Source: Candidatus Baltobacteraceae bacterium (GTDB taxonomy: Bacteria; Vulcanimicrobiota; Vulcanimicrobiia; Vulcanimicrobiales; Vulcanimicrobiaceae). Taken from it: a stretch of DNA of 64,000 nt. Positions 7,405 through 15,851 of this stretch are shown here, one piece after another (the stretch's first letter is position 1; every line of letters starts with the position of its first letter). The position numbers were made by a program, and so were the translations under genes. The notes under the pieces were generated by a model that worked only from the letters and a program-made list of their open reading frames with translations, did no database searches and was not told the origin of the DNA. The DNA is taken from positions 1,860,001 through 1,924,000 of the forward strand of contig DASXEW010000003.1 of assembly GCA_036489885.1 (NCBI GenBank). The letters run 5' to 3'.

Positions 7405-8190
7405 ATGCGAGTCTTTCTCGTCGGCGCTATTTGCGTGGGAATCTTGCTCCATCTCACCACTCCAAGCAAGGCGCAAGCACCGCGGAACTCACTGGCGCAG
7501 CAATATGGCGTTGTCTTGCGCTCGTTCAATGCGAGCCTCACGCCGCCGGTTGCGATCGACATAGCGCAGCATGTTCTGCTGCTGGCATCCTATTATAGTC
7601 TGGATCCGCGACTGCTCGTCGCGATCGTCGGCGTCGAGTCCGGTTGGCATACACATGCCGTCTCGCCGTCGGGTGCGCAGGGGCTCGGACAACTCATGCC
7701 TGCAACCGCCGACGGTCTGTCCGTGCAAGCGTTCGAGAAATACGAGAACCTCGACGGCACCGCGCGTTACATTCGGCGTTTGCTCAACGAGTACGCGAAG
7801 CTTCCGCTCGAGCGTCGTTACTCGCTCGCAATTGCAGGTTACAATGCGGGCCCGGATGCGGTGCGGCGCTTCGGCGGCGTCCCACCTTACGCCGAAACGC
7901 AAGCCTATGTAGTTCACGTCCTCGGCCTATGGCGTCAGCTTCGAACCCAACTGCCCGCGTTTGCGCCGGCGATCCCGGTGCTCGTAAGGGCACACGCTCC
8001 CGCGATTGCCGTCAAGCATCTGGTACCGCCGGCAACGGCGACGACGAGCGTCAGCGTTGCAGCGTTCCCTCCGATCGACGCGCAAGCGCTCGGTGCGCGT
8101 GAGCGTCACGAGCTCGAAGGCGATGCGGTGTTGCCGCGGCCGAAAAAGACGATTGGGCGCTGGCTCGCGAGGGCCTTAGGAGTCCACTAG
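7405..8190 (+). CDS. lytic transglycosylase (SLT domain) with signal peptide
   Basis: 261 residues from ATG 7405; the frame is open much further upstream, but that part runs antisense through the tRNA and ATPase genes. Residues 1-25 form a signal peptide ending near SKAQA. The SLT domain covers about residues 50-170, with the catalytic glutamate in GVESGWHTHAVSPSGAQG, followed by GLGQLMPATA and the AGYNAGPDAV motif. It cleaves peptidoglycan glycan strands in the periplasm, leaving 1,6-anhydro ends. The C-terminal 80 residues are low-complexity Ala/Val/Pro with no known fold. No operon partner is evident. Confidence 0.9.
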   Translation: MRVFLVGAICVGILLHLTTPSKAQAPRNSLAQQYGVVLRSFNASLTPPVAIDIAQHVLLLASYYSLDPRLLVAIVGVESGWHTHAVSPSGAQGLGQLMPATADGLSVQAFEKYENLDGTARYIRRLLNEYAKLPLERRYSLAIAGYNAGPDAVRRFGGVPPYAETQAYVVHVLGLWRQLRTQLPAFAPAIPVLVRAHAPAIAVKHLVPPATATTSVSVAAFPPIDAQALGARERHELEGDAVLPRPKKTIGRWLARALGVH

Positions 8191-8214
8191 CTCGGCGCGA
8201 ATGCCGCCGGAGAG

Positions 8215-9423
8215 ATGAGACCACTCGAAGGCATCCGCGTTATCGAATGCGGGACGATCATCGCCGCACCGTATCTTGCGCTGATCCTCGGTGATTATGG
8301 CGCCGACGTCATCAAAGTCGAGCATCCGAAGGGCGACAACATGCGCGGCAACGGCCCGCGCGAGAACGGTGTCGGGCTCAACTTCAAATTCTACGGGCGC
8401 GACAAACGCAACATCGTGCTCGATCTCTCGAAGCCGGAAGGACAAGAGATTCTGCGCGGCCTCGCGCTCAAGAGCGACGTTCTCATTGAAAACTTCCGCC
8501 CCGGTGTCATGGAACGGTGGGGAATCGGATGGAACGATCTTCACGCGCTCCACCCGCGTCTCGTCATGGCGCGTATCACGGGATTCGGACAATTCGGGCC
8601 GTACGCGTCGCGCGCGGGCTTCGGCACGCTTGCCGAAGCGATGAGCGGATTTGCGCACATCAACGGCGATCCGGATGGTCCGCCGATGCTCCCCGCTTTT
8701 GGCATGGCAGACTCGATCGCCGCGCTCGCCGGCGCGTACGCCGTCATGCTCGCGCTCTATCATCGTGACACGCGCAATGCGGGCGGGCAGATGATCGACA
8801 TTTCACTCATCGAACCGATCTTTCATATCCTCGGTGCGCAGACGACGATTTTCCAGAAAACGGGCGAGATTCAATTTCGGAGCGGCAATCGCACCAAGAA
8901 CAACGCGCCGCGCAACATCTATCGCGCACGCGACGGACGCTGGGTCGCGATCTCGACGAGCGCCGACGTGATCGCGCGTCGCGTCATGCATCTCGTCGAA
9001 CATCCCGAAGTCATTGACGAGCCGTGGTTTGCGAGCGGCCGCACGCGCGCCGAGCACACCGAAGAGCTCGATGAGATGGTCGGTGGCTGGATTGCGCGGC
9101 GCGATGCGGACGATGTCATCAAGGCGTTTGAGGAAGCTGGAGCAGCCATCGCGCCGATCTACGACGTAGCGCAAGTACAAGCCGATCCGCAATATCAAGC
9201 GCTCGAAAGCATTGTTACGGTGCCGGATGAGGATCTCGGCGCCGTGCAAATGCAGAATCTGCTCTTTCGCATGAGCGAAACGCCCGGTGAAGTCCGCGCG
9301 GCCGGACGCCGAATCGGTCAAGACACCGACGAGGTTTTAAGGGAACTTTTAGGCCTGAGCGACGAGCGTCTTCGCAAGCTCTACGAATCCGGCATTACTG
9401 CGCCGGCAGAGGAGGTGGCATGA
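8215..9423 (+). CDS. CaiB/BaiF-type (family III) CoA-transferase
   Basis: 402 residues, full length for family III. The N-terminus LEGIRVIECGTIIAAPYLAL and the segment DYGADVIKVEHPKGDNMR are signatures. The conserved catalytic aspartate is in GMADSIAALAGAY. These enzymes move CoA between acyl-CoA and a free carboxylic acid through an aspartyl-CoA intermediate. The donor and acceptor cannot be inferred. It starts the coupled run with the DUF6457-like gene (4-nt ATGA overlap), ferredoxin-NrfD fusion, molybdopterin oxidoreductase and antiporter, so its acid substrate may feed the redox enzyme. Confidence 0.9.
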   Translation: MRPLEGIRVIECGTIIAAPYLALILGDYGADVIKVEHPKGDNMRGNGPRENGVGLNFKFYGRDKRNIVLDLSKPEGQEILRGLALKSDVLIENFRPGVMERWGIGWNDLHALHPRLVMARITGFGQFGPYASRAGFGTLAEAMSGFAHINGDPDGPPMLPAFGMADSIAALAGAYAVMLALYHRDTRNAGGQMIDISLIEPIFHILGAQTTIFQKTGEIQFRSGNRTKNNAPRNIYRARDGRWVAISTSADVIARRVMHLVEHPEVIDEPWFASGRTRAEHTEELDEMVGGWIARRDADDVIKAFEEAGAAIAPIYDVAQVQADPQYQALESIVTVPDEDLGAVQMQNLLFRMSETPGEVRAAGRRIGQDTDEVLRELLGLSDERLRKLYESGITAPAEEVA

Positions 9424-9713
9424 ATCCGTTTTTTCAGAAATTTGTTGCGATGCTCGTCGACGAGGCAAACGCACGCGGCGCCGGTATCGACGCTCCCACG
9501 ATGGACGACCGTACGGCAAAGGACCTGCTCGACCTCGCGCGCGTCGTTGCGCACTCGCAGGAGCGGCGCTTTGCACCGTTGGCATGCTACCTAGCCGGCG
9601 TCGCAATTGCGACGATACGCGTGAAGCAGCCACAGCTCGATATCGGCGATTATGTCAAAGCGCTTCGCGTTGCGCTTGAACCACAAGAGGACTCAGGTAG
9701 CAATCCCGTGTAG
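9420..9713 (+). CDS. DUF6457-like small protein
   Basis: 97 residues, all helical by composition. The core LLDLARVVAHSQERRFAPLACYLAG matches the DUF6457 pattern (LDLAR.VAH..ER..AP...FLAG), a family often found beside molybdenum-enzyme and cofactor genes. That fits here, where a molybdopterin oxidoreductase lies two genes downstream. It overlaps the CoA-transferase stop as ATGA and is followed 8 nt later by the ferredoxin-NrfD gene. Possibly an assembly or maturation factor, but no function is established. Confidence 0.6.
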   Translation: MNPFFQKFVAMLVDEANARGAGIDAPTMDDRTAKDLLDLARVVAHSQERRFAPLACYLAGVAIATIRVKQPQLDIGDYVKALRVALEPQEDSGSNPV

Positions 9714-9721
9714 GACGCGCA

Positions 9722-11242
9722 GTGGAGACGTCTCACCAACCGCGATATGCGAAGGTCATCGATCATACAAGGTGCATCGGATGTCACGCCTGTACGACGG
9801 CCTGTAAATCGGAAAATGACGTTCCGCTTTCCGTGACGCGTACGTACGTCAAGTCGGTCGACGTCGGAACGTTTCCAACCGCTCGGCGTGCCTTTCAGGT
9901 AACGCGCTGCAATCAGTGCGACGACGCGCCGTGCGTCGCAGCTTGTCCTACGACGGCGATGTATCGCCGGCCCGATGGAATCGTCGATTTCAATAAGTCG
10001 ATCTGCATCGGTTGTAAGGCCTGTATCGCGGCCTGCCCGTACGACGCCATCTTCATCAATCCGCGCGATCACTCGGCCGAGAAGTGCAACTTCTGTGCGC
10101 ATCGTCTTGACATGAACCTCGAGCCGGCTTGCGTCGTCGTCTGTCCGACCGAGGCGATTATCATCGGCGACATGGACGATCCAACGACCAAGGTTGCGCA
10201 AATCATCAACCGTCAGCCCGTCAATGTGCGCCGTCCGGAGAAGGAAACGCATCCGAAATTGTTCTATCGCGGCGCGCATCAAGCGACGCTCGATCCGATT
10301 GCAGCGAGACGTCCTCCGGGAGACCTCTACGCGTGGGCGACGCAGCCGCAGGGGCCAAACGAAATTGGTTCGGGTCATCCGGGGCCGCATGCGAATTCGT
10401 CGGCGGCCGCGCTGCTCTCGTACGATGTTTCGCACAAGGCGCCGTGGGATTGGCGCGTCAGCCTCTATACGTGGACGAAGAGTCTTGCTGCGGGCATCTA
10501 TCTTGCTGCGGTACTGGTTGCAATCTTCGGCGGGATCTCGTGGACGAGCGCGTTGATGCGCTGGGTTGTCCCGATTGGCTCCGGCGTCTTCCTTGGAATA
10601 ACCGGATTGGTGTTGATTGCGGATCTCGAGCATCCCGAGCGCTTCTATTTGATCTTCACCAAGCATCAGTGGCGAAGCTGGCTTGTGCGCGGCGCGTTCA
10701 TCATCGGCGGGTACTCGATCATCTTGCTCATTCATTTTCTCGCGAGCTTGAGCGGAAACGTCGTCATTCAACAGCGCGCCGCAATCGCGGGCGTTCCGCT
10801 CTCGCTCATGACCGCCGTCTACACCGGCTATCTCTTCGCGCAAGCCAAGGGGCGCGATCTATGGCAGAATCCGCTCTTGCCGCCGCATCTGTTCGTGCAG
10901 GCAATCCTCGCGGGCTCGTGCGTCCTCTCGGCGTTTTCGATCGCGCTCGATCTGCCCTCACGCGACGCGCTGTTGTGGCTCGTCTCGATTTCGGCGCTCG
11001 CGCAGTTGTTGTTCGTGCTGGCTGAGTTTACACTCGGACATCCGACTGCACACGCTCGGCTTGCCGCGCATCAGATGATCGCGGGCAAGTACGCACGCTG
11101 GTTCTGGCCCTCGATAGCCGGTATAGCCGTTGCAGTCTTCGCGCCCTGGGTGTGGTGGATTGCAATCTTCATCGCGCTCGTCGCGCTGTTCTTGTACGAG
11201 CACGCGTACGTGCAAGCCGGCCAATCGGTACCGTTGGCATGA
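9722..11242 (+). CDS. fused four-cluster ferredoxin and NrfD/PsrC-type quinone-reacting membrane subunit
   Basis: 506 residues from GTG 9722. Residues 1-160 are an NrfC/PsrB-type electron-transfer protein with four cysteine sets (CIGCHACTTAC, CNQCDDAPCVAAC, CIGCKACIAAC, CNFC...ACVVVC), enough for four [4Fe-4S] clusters. Residues 235-500 are 8-9 transmembrane helices of NrfD/PsrC type, including the segment ending HPERFYLIF. In most complexes these are two proteins; here they are one chain. It should pass electrons between the quinone pool and the molybdopterin subunit encoded next (4-nt overlap). No signal peptide, so the clusters are on the cytoplasmic side. Confidence 0.9.
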   Translation: METSHQPRYAKVIDHTRCIGCHACTTACKSENDVPLSVTRTYVKSVDVGTFPTARRAFQVTRCNQCDDAPCVAACPTTAMYRRPDGIVDFNKSICIGCKACIAACPYDAIFINPRDHSAEKCNFCAHRLDMNLEPACVVVCPTEAIIIGDMDDPTTKVAQIINRQPVNVRRPEKETHPKLFYRGAHQATLDPIAARRPPGDLYAWATQPQGPNEIGSGHPGPHANSSAAALLSYDVSHKAPWDWRVSLYTWTKSLAAGIYLAAVLVAIFGGISWTSALMRWVVPIGSGVFLGITGLVLIADLEHPERFYLIFTKHQWRSWLVRGAFIIGGYSIILLIHFLASLSGNVVIQQRAAIAGVPLSLMTAVYTGYLFAQAKGRDLWQNPLLPPHLFVQAILAGSCVLSAFSIALDLPSRDALLWLVSISALAQLLFVLAEFTLGHPTAHARLAAHQMIAGKYARWFWPSIAGIAVAVFAPWVWWIAIFIALVALFLYEHAYVQAGQSVPLA

Positions 11243-14082
11243 GCGACGAAACGTTCTATCAGGGCCCTAGCCGGACGCATCTGGCGTCGTTTCCACCCAA
11301 AGAGCGCTGGAACGACTGGGTCGAGATCGAGTCCAAGGCCTGGCCGCAGCGCGAAGAGCACCATTATTCGCTCGTTCCGACAACGTGCTTCAATTGCGAA
11401 TCGGCGTGCGGACTGCTGGCGTACATCGATAAAGAGACGGGCGAGATCCGCAAGTTTGAAGGCAATCCCGAACATCCGGGTTCGCGCGGACGAAATTGCG
11501 CAAAGGGCCCGGCAACGATCAATCAAGTCAAAGACGTTGATAGAATCGCGTTTCCGCTCAAGCGTGCCGGCGAACGTGGCGACGGTAAATGGGTGCAGGT
11601 TGGTTGGGATGAGGCGCTCGACGACATCGCCGCCCGCATTCGCCGTGCAATCGTCGAAGAGCGCGAGAACGAGATCATGTATCACGTGGGCCGTCCAGGC
11701 GAGGACGGTTACACCGAACGCGTCATGGGCGCATGGGGCATCGACGGACACAACTCCCACACGAATATCTGCAGCTCGGCAGCTCGCGCCGGCTATGCGT
11801 TCTGGATGGGTATCGATCGTCCCAGCCCCGATCACGCAAATGCGGACGTCATCTTCCTCATAAGCTCGCATCTCGAAGCCGGGCATTATTTCAATCCGCA
11901 CGCGCAGCGAATCATTGAGGCAAAGGCGGCCGGCGCGAAGATCATCGTATTCGACATTCGCCTATCGAACACGGCGACACACGCCGACCATTGGCTCGCC
12001 CCGCAACCTGGGAGCGAGGCCGCGATTCTGCTCGCCATGGCGCGCAATCTGGTCGAGACGGGACGCTACAATCGTGAGTTCGTGCGTCGCTGGTGGAACT
12101 GGGATGAATATCTTGCGAACGAGCGGCCGGAACTTCCGCGCACGTTCGAAAGCTTCGAGAAGGCGTTCCTCGAGCTGTATTCTGATTTCACGTTTGAGTA
12201 TGCGGCCCAAGAAGCCGGCGTCGCCATCGACCAGTTGCGCACGATTACTGATGTCGTCGCCGGCGCTGGTACGCGGCTGTCGAGCCACAATTGGCGCTCC
12301 GCAGCGGCCGGGCATCTTGGCGGTTGGCAAGTATCGCGCACGCTCTTCCTTTTAAATGCGCTCATGGGTGCAGTTGCGACCGAGGGCGGCGTCTATCCGA
12401 ATGCGTGGAACAAGTTCGTTCCGAAGCCCATTCACGCGACGCCGCATCCGAAGCGTTGGAACAACGTAACGTGGCCTGAGCAATATCCTCTAGCCTATCA
12501 CGAGATGTCGTTCTTGTTGCCGCATTTGCTGCGAGACCAGAACCGCAAACTCGACGTTTACTTCACGCGCGTCTACAACCCCGTTTGGACGAATCCGGAT
12601 GGTATGTCGTGGATCGAGATGTTCAAGGAGACCGGTCGAATCGGCTTGCACGTCGCGCTGACGCCGACGTGGAGCGAAACCGCGTATTTCGCGGACTACG
12701 TCTTACCGATGGGTCTCGGTCCGGAACGTCACGATATTCATTCGTACGAAACGCACGACGCCCAGTGGCTCGGATTCCGTCAACCCGTCGTACGGACGGC
12801 GCGCGAACGCGACGGCGAAAAATTCACCGACACCCGCGACGCCAACCCCGGTCAAGTTTGGGAAGAGAACGAGTTTTGGATCGAGATGTCGTGGCGCATC
12901 GATCCCGACGGCAAGCTCGGCATCCGCAAGTACTTCGAATCGAAGAAGAAGCCTGGAGAGAAGCTGACGCTCGATGAGTACTACGGTTTTATATTCGAGA
13001 ACTCTGTGCCCGGATTGCCGGAACGTGCCGCTGCAGAAAATTTGACGCCGCTTGCATTCATGCGTAAGTACGGGGCCTTCGAAGTTGCACGCAATATCGG
13101 TGCGCAGCACGAGATCTCCGTACCGCAAAGCGAGCTCGAAGACGTCGCGGTCTCGGAATTAGGGCGCGTCTACACGCGCGCCGCGAAGCCAGCGCCTGAA
13201 AACATCGTTCCGCTTCCCGCGCCCGACGACGATCCGGATGGACGCCGCCCCGTAGGCGTGCAGGTCGATGGTCAAATCCTGCGCGGCTGGCCGACGCCGA
13301 GCGGTAAGCTCGAATTCTATTCCTCGACGCTTGCGACATGGGGTTGGCGCGAATACGCGACGCCGCAGTACATCAAGAGTCACGTTCATCCCGATAACCT
13401 GAAGCCCGGGCAGATGGTGCTCAATCCGATTTTCCGTTTGCCGACGCAGATTCACACGCGCAGCGCAAATGCGAAATGGCTCGACGAGCTCGCGCACGTC
13501 AATCCGCTGTGGATCAATCCGATCGATGCAGAAAAGCTTGGCGGGATCACGACGGGCGATCTCGTCCGCATCACGACCGAGATCGGTTACTTCGTGCTCA
13601 AGGCGTGGGTGACGGAGGGGATTCGTCCGGGAGTCGTTGCTTGCAGTCACCACATGGGCCGTTGGAAGGTGGGTGAGACCGGTCAACGGCAGATGGCTGC
13701 GACGGTCGGTCTCGATCGAGACGAATCGCGCTGGAGCATGCGACGCAAAGCGGGCATCTCGCCATTTAAGTCGGACGATCCCGACACGCAGCGCATTTGG
13801 TGGACCGACGTCGGCGTTCATCAGAATCTGACATTCTGCGTGCAGCCAGACCCGATTTCGGGGATGCACTGTTGGCACCAAGCCGTTACCGTCGAGCGGG
13901 CGCAACCCGGCGACGCGTACGGCAACGTGTTCGTCGATACCGAAAAGAGTCGCGCGGCCTACACGAAATGGAAAGCGATGACGCGCCCCGCCAGCCGCTA
14001 TTCGCCCAACGCGACGCGACGCCCGTGGTGGTTCCTTCGTCCACTGCGTCCGAGCCGTAACGAATACAAACTCCCCGTTTGA
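11239..14082 (+). CDS. molybdopterin oxidoreductase catalytic subunit (DMSO-reductase superfamily)
   Basis: 947 residues from ATG 11239, which overlaps the previous stop (ATGA). Cys50, Cys53, Cys57 and Cys87 (CFNCESAC ... RGRNC) bind one [4Fe-4S] cluster. Cys178 in NICSSAARAGYAFW aligns with the Mo-ligand cysteine of NapA-type enzymes. The C-terminal dinucleotide-binding domain runs from about residue 730 (FRLPTQIHTRSANAKWLDE). There is no twin-arginine signal, so it is cytoplasmic, unlike PsrA or DmsA. With the fused ferredoxin-NrfD partner it makes a quinone-linked oxidoreductase. The substrate is unknown; sulfur oxyanion, nitrate-like and formate-like roles are all possible. Confidence 0.9.
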   Translation: MSDETFYQGPSRTHLASFPPKERWNDWVEIESKAWPQREEHHYSLVPTTCFNCESACGLLAYIDKETGEIRKFEGNPEHPGSRGRNCAKGPATINQVKDVDRIAFPLKRAGERGDGKWVQVGWDEALDDIAARIRRAIVEERENEIMYHVGRPGEDGYTERVMGAWGIDGHNSHTNICSSAARAGYAFWMGIDRPSPDHANADVIFLISSHLEAGHYFNPHAQRIIEAKAAGAKIIVFDIRLSNTATHADHWLAPQPGSEAAILLAMARNLVETGRYNREFVRRWWNWDEYLANERPELPRTFESFEKAFLELYSDFTFEYAAQEAGVAIDQLRTITDVVAGAGTRLSSHNWRSAAAGHLGGWQVSRTLFLLNALMGAVATEGGVYPNAWNKFVPKPIHATPHPKRWNNVTWPEQYPLAYHEMSFLLPHLLRDQNRKLDVYFTRVYNPVWTNPDGMSWIEMFKETGRIGLHVALTPTWSETAYFADYVLPMGLGPERHDIHSYETHDAQWLGFRQPVVRTARERDGEKFTDTRDANPGQVWEENEFWIEMSWRIDPDGKLGIRKYFESKKKPGEKLTLDEYYGFIFENSVPGLPERAAAENLTPLAFMRKYGAFEVARNIGAQHEISVPQSELEDVAVSELGRVYTRAAKPAPENIVPLPAPDDDPDGRRPVGVQVDGQILRGWPTPSGKLEFYSSTLATWGWREYATPQYIKSHVHPDNLKPGQMVLNPIFRLPTQIHTRSANAKWLDELAHVNPLWINPIDAEKLGGITTGDLVRITTEIGYFVLKAWVTEGIRPGVVACSHHMGRWKVGETGQRQMAATVGLDRDESRWSMRRKAGISPFKSDDPDTQRIWWTDVGVHQNLTFCVQPDPISGMHCWHQAVTVERAQPGDAYGNVFVDTEKSRAAYTKWKAMTRPASRYSPNATRRPWWFLRPLRPSRNEYKLPV

Positions 14083-15035
14083 AGTTCCCGGACGTTCTGG
14101 GATTCCTCGCGATCGGCTTTGTGCTCGGCGACGCGGGGTTGCGCGTCATTCATATTCCGCTGGCTTCACAGGCAAGCGGCGTCCTCATCGCGCTCGCGGC
14201 TTCCGTCATCTTGTACGATTGCGGACACGATCTCGACCGCGAGCATCTCGGCTCGGCGTGGCGCAGTCTGGTATTACTCGTCACCGTAGGCGTCGTCATT
14301 ACGGCGGGGCTCGCAGCGCTGGCATCGCACGTTGCCTTCGGGTGGGATTGGCCGACGGCCGTTCTCTTCGGGACCATCATTGCGGCGACGGATCCGGCCG
14401 CGGTGATTCCGATATTGCGGCAGTCCGGTGTTTCGCAGCGCATCAGCAATGTTGCGCAGGCAGAATCGGCGCTCAACGACGTGATCGGTGCGGTGTTGAC
14501 GATCTTTGCGCTCGCGATCGTGCAGAGAGGACATATGAACTCGGCTTCAGCCGTTTCCACCGTCGCCGTCACGCTGCTCTACGGCGCGGCATTCGTGGCG
14601 GGACTCGCACATCGCGGTGAGCGTCAACGGATCTTCTCTGCGCTTACGGTCGTCGCGCGATGCATCGTTTTTGTTCTCTTGGGCGCTGCGCTCAACCCCG
14701 GGACTGCGGCATTCCCGTTGGTTGCGACCGCACTTTTCGCAGCGGCGTTCATGCTGTTGATTCGACCGGCCGCGGTCTTCGCGTCGCTCTGGGCGGATCG
14801 TGTGCACCGCTGGGATCTGCGCGAGCTTCTGATGCTTTCGTGGGTGCGCGAGACGGGCGTCATGTCCGCCGCGCTAGCCGCGAACGTCGTGGCGCTCGCG
14901 GTCCCGAACGCAGAATCGATCGTCGCGAAGACGACGGCCGTCATCGTCGCAACGGTCGTCATTCAAGGGCTCACGACGGGAACGTTTGCGCGAGCGCTCG
15001 GTGTAGCTAGCGCGCCGCCCGCATCTGGAAAGTAA
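14079..15035 (+). CDS. CPA1-family cation/proton antiporter, short form
   Basis: 318 residues from TTG 14079, whose TTGA overlaps the stop of the molybdopterin gene. About ten hydrophobic helices. The motif ATDPAAVIPIL is the ion-binding TDP.AV box of NhaP/CPA1 antiporters, and ESALNDVIG is the second conserved acidic helix. The family is usually about 400 residues or more. The first helix here (VLGFLAIGFVLGD) matches the family's second or third, so the N-terminus is short. It would exchange Na+ or K+ for H+ in the inner membrane. Coupling to a quinone-linked redox complex is unusual. Confidence 0.8.
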   Translation: MKFPDVLGFLAIGFVLGDAGLRVIHIPLASQASGVLIALAASVILYDCGHDLDREHLGSAWRSLVLLVTVGVVITAGLAALASHVAFGWDWPTAVLFGTIIAATDPAAVIPILRQSGVSQRISNVAQAESALNDVIGAVLTIFALAIVQRGHMNSASAVSTVAVTLLYGAAFVAGLAHRGERQRIFSALTVVARCIVFVLLGAALNPGTAAFPLVATALFAAAFMLLIRPAAVFASLWADRVHRWDLRELLMLSWVRETGVMSAALAANVVALAVPNAESIVAKTTAVIVATVVIQGLTTGTFARALGVASAPPASGK

Positions 15036-15759
15036 AACGATCCGAGCGATAGAGACTGTGCCCGCACAGAATTGGGCGCTCGCCGCTCGTGTAGAAGGTG
15101 ACCTTACGGCTTAGCAACGCGTGTCCGCGTGCGACGCCGAGAATTTTGGCAACGCCGGCATCGGCGTTGATTGCGCCGACTTCCTGCTCAACGGAGGCAG
15201 CCTCCACGCCGCTCTCGCGCGCAATCGTAGCGAAGAGCGATTGCCGGCGCGCATCTTCGCGCGTAATGCCGCGGCTGCACCAGCCGGCAACATAGCGCAC
15301 ATCGTAGGCGCCCGGTTCGTCGTCAGCGACGCGGATGCGGCGCACGAGCACGACTTCGCTGCCTTGCGCCACTTGCAGTGCAGCGGCAACGTCCGGTTCG
15401 GCGGACACGCGGCGGAATGTGAGAATCTTGGCGAGCGGATCGAGATGCGGAAGATTCCAGTCTTGCATGAAGCGCTCGACGCCGTCGAGGTGCAGCGCGA
15501 GCCGCGCCTGCCGGACCAGAAACGTTCCGCGTCCCGGTACCCGCTTGACGACGCCGCGGCGCACCAGCTCGGCAATCGCATTGCGCGCCGTCATTCGACT
15601 CACACCGAAGCGCTCCATCAACGCCGCATCCGAGAGCAGACGCTGCTCGCCTTCAGGAAGCGTTTGCAAATCCTCAAGCAAGCGCAGCTTGATCTGCTCG
15701 TACAACGGCATGGGGCCGGTACGGTCGATGGGCTTGGGCCTGCTCGAAGGGTGAGCCAT
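15007..15759 (-). CDS. GntR-family (HutC subfamily) regulator
   Basis: 250 residues from ATG 15759. The N-terminal winged helix-turn-helix (residues 15-80: PLYEQIKLRLLEDL, then MERFGVSRMTARNAIAELVR) is followed by a UTRA ligand-binding domain to the end. UTRA domains bind small effectors and usually cause derepression. It diverges from the sulfoacetaldehyde dehydrogenase gene with 92 nt between starts, so it most likely controls the sulfonate operon and itself. Its 3' end overlaps the antiporter gene tail-to-tail by 29 nt. The effector is unknown; sulfoacetate or sulfoacetaldehyde would be logical. Confidence 0.88.
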   Translation of the reverse strand: MAHPSSRPKPIDRTGPMPLYEQIKLRLLEDLQTLPEGEQRLLSDAALMERFGVSRMTARNAIAELVRRGVVKRVPGRGTFLVRQARLALHLDGVERFMQDWNLPHLDPLAKILTFRRVSAEPDVAAALQVAQGSEVVLVRRIRVADDEPGAYDVRYVAGWCSRGITREDARRQSLFATIARESGVEAASVEQEVGAINADAGVAKILGVARGHALLSRKVTFYTSGERPILCGHSLYRSDRFTFQMRAAR

Positions 15760-15772
15760 ATGGAATCGCCTA

Positions 15773-15801
15773 TTGAACAAATGTACGGACAGGTCTAGAC
15801 T
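15773..15801 (+). promoter_or_regulatory. candidate sigma-70 promoter with overlapping operator palindrome
   Basis: TTGAAC (15773-15778), 17-nt spacer, TAGACT (15796-15801): four of six matches in each box. The palindrome GTCTAGAC (15793-15800) overlaps the -10 box, a sensible place for a GntR repressor. It faces the dehydrogenase gene at 15852, leaving a leader of about 45 nt. Read by eye only. Confidence 0.45.
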
Positions 15802-15851
15802 ATGGCTTAGCGCCGAGAGCGTCAAGAGGAATAGGGGTTCCAGCACCAACC

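Noticed and set aside
9650-10843. Long minus-strand open frame of about 397 codons opposite the ferredoxin-NrfD gene
   Set aside because: Arg/Asp-rich composition and full antisense overlap with a clearly conserved protein; a high-GC shadow frame.
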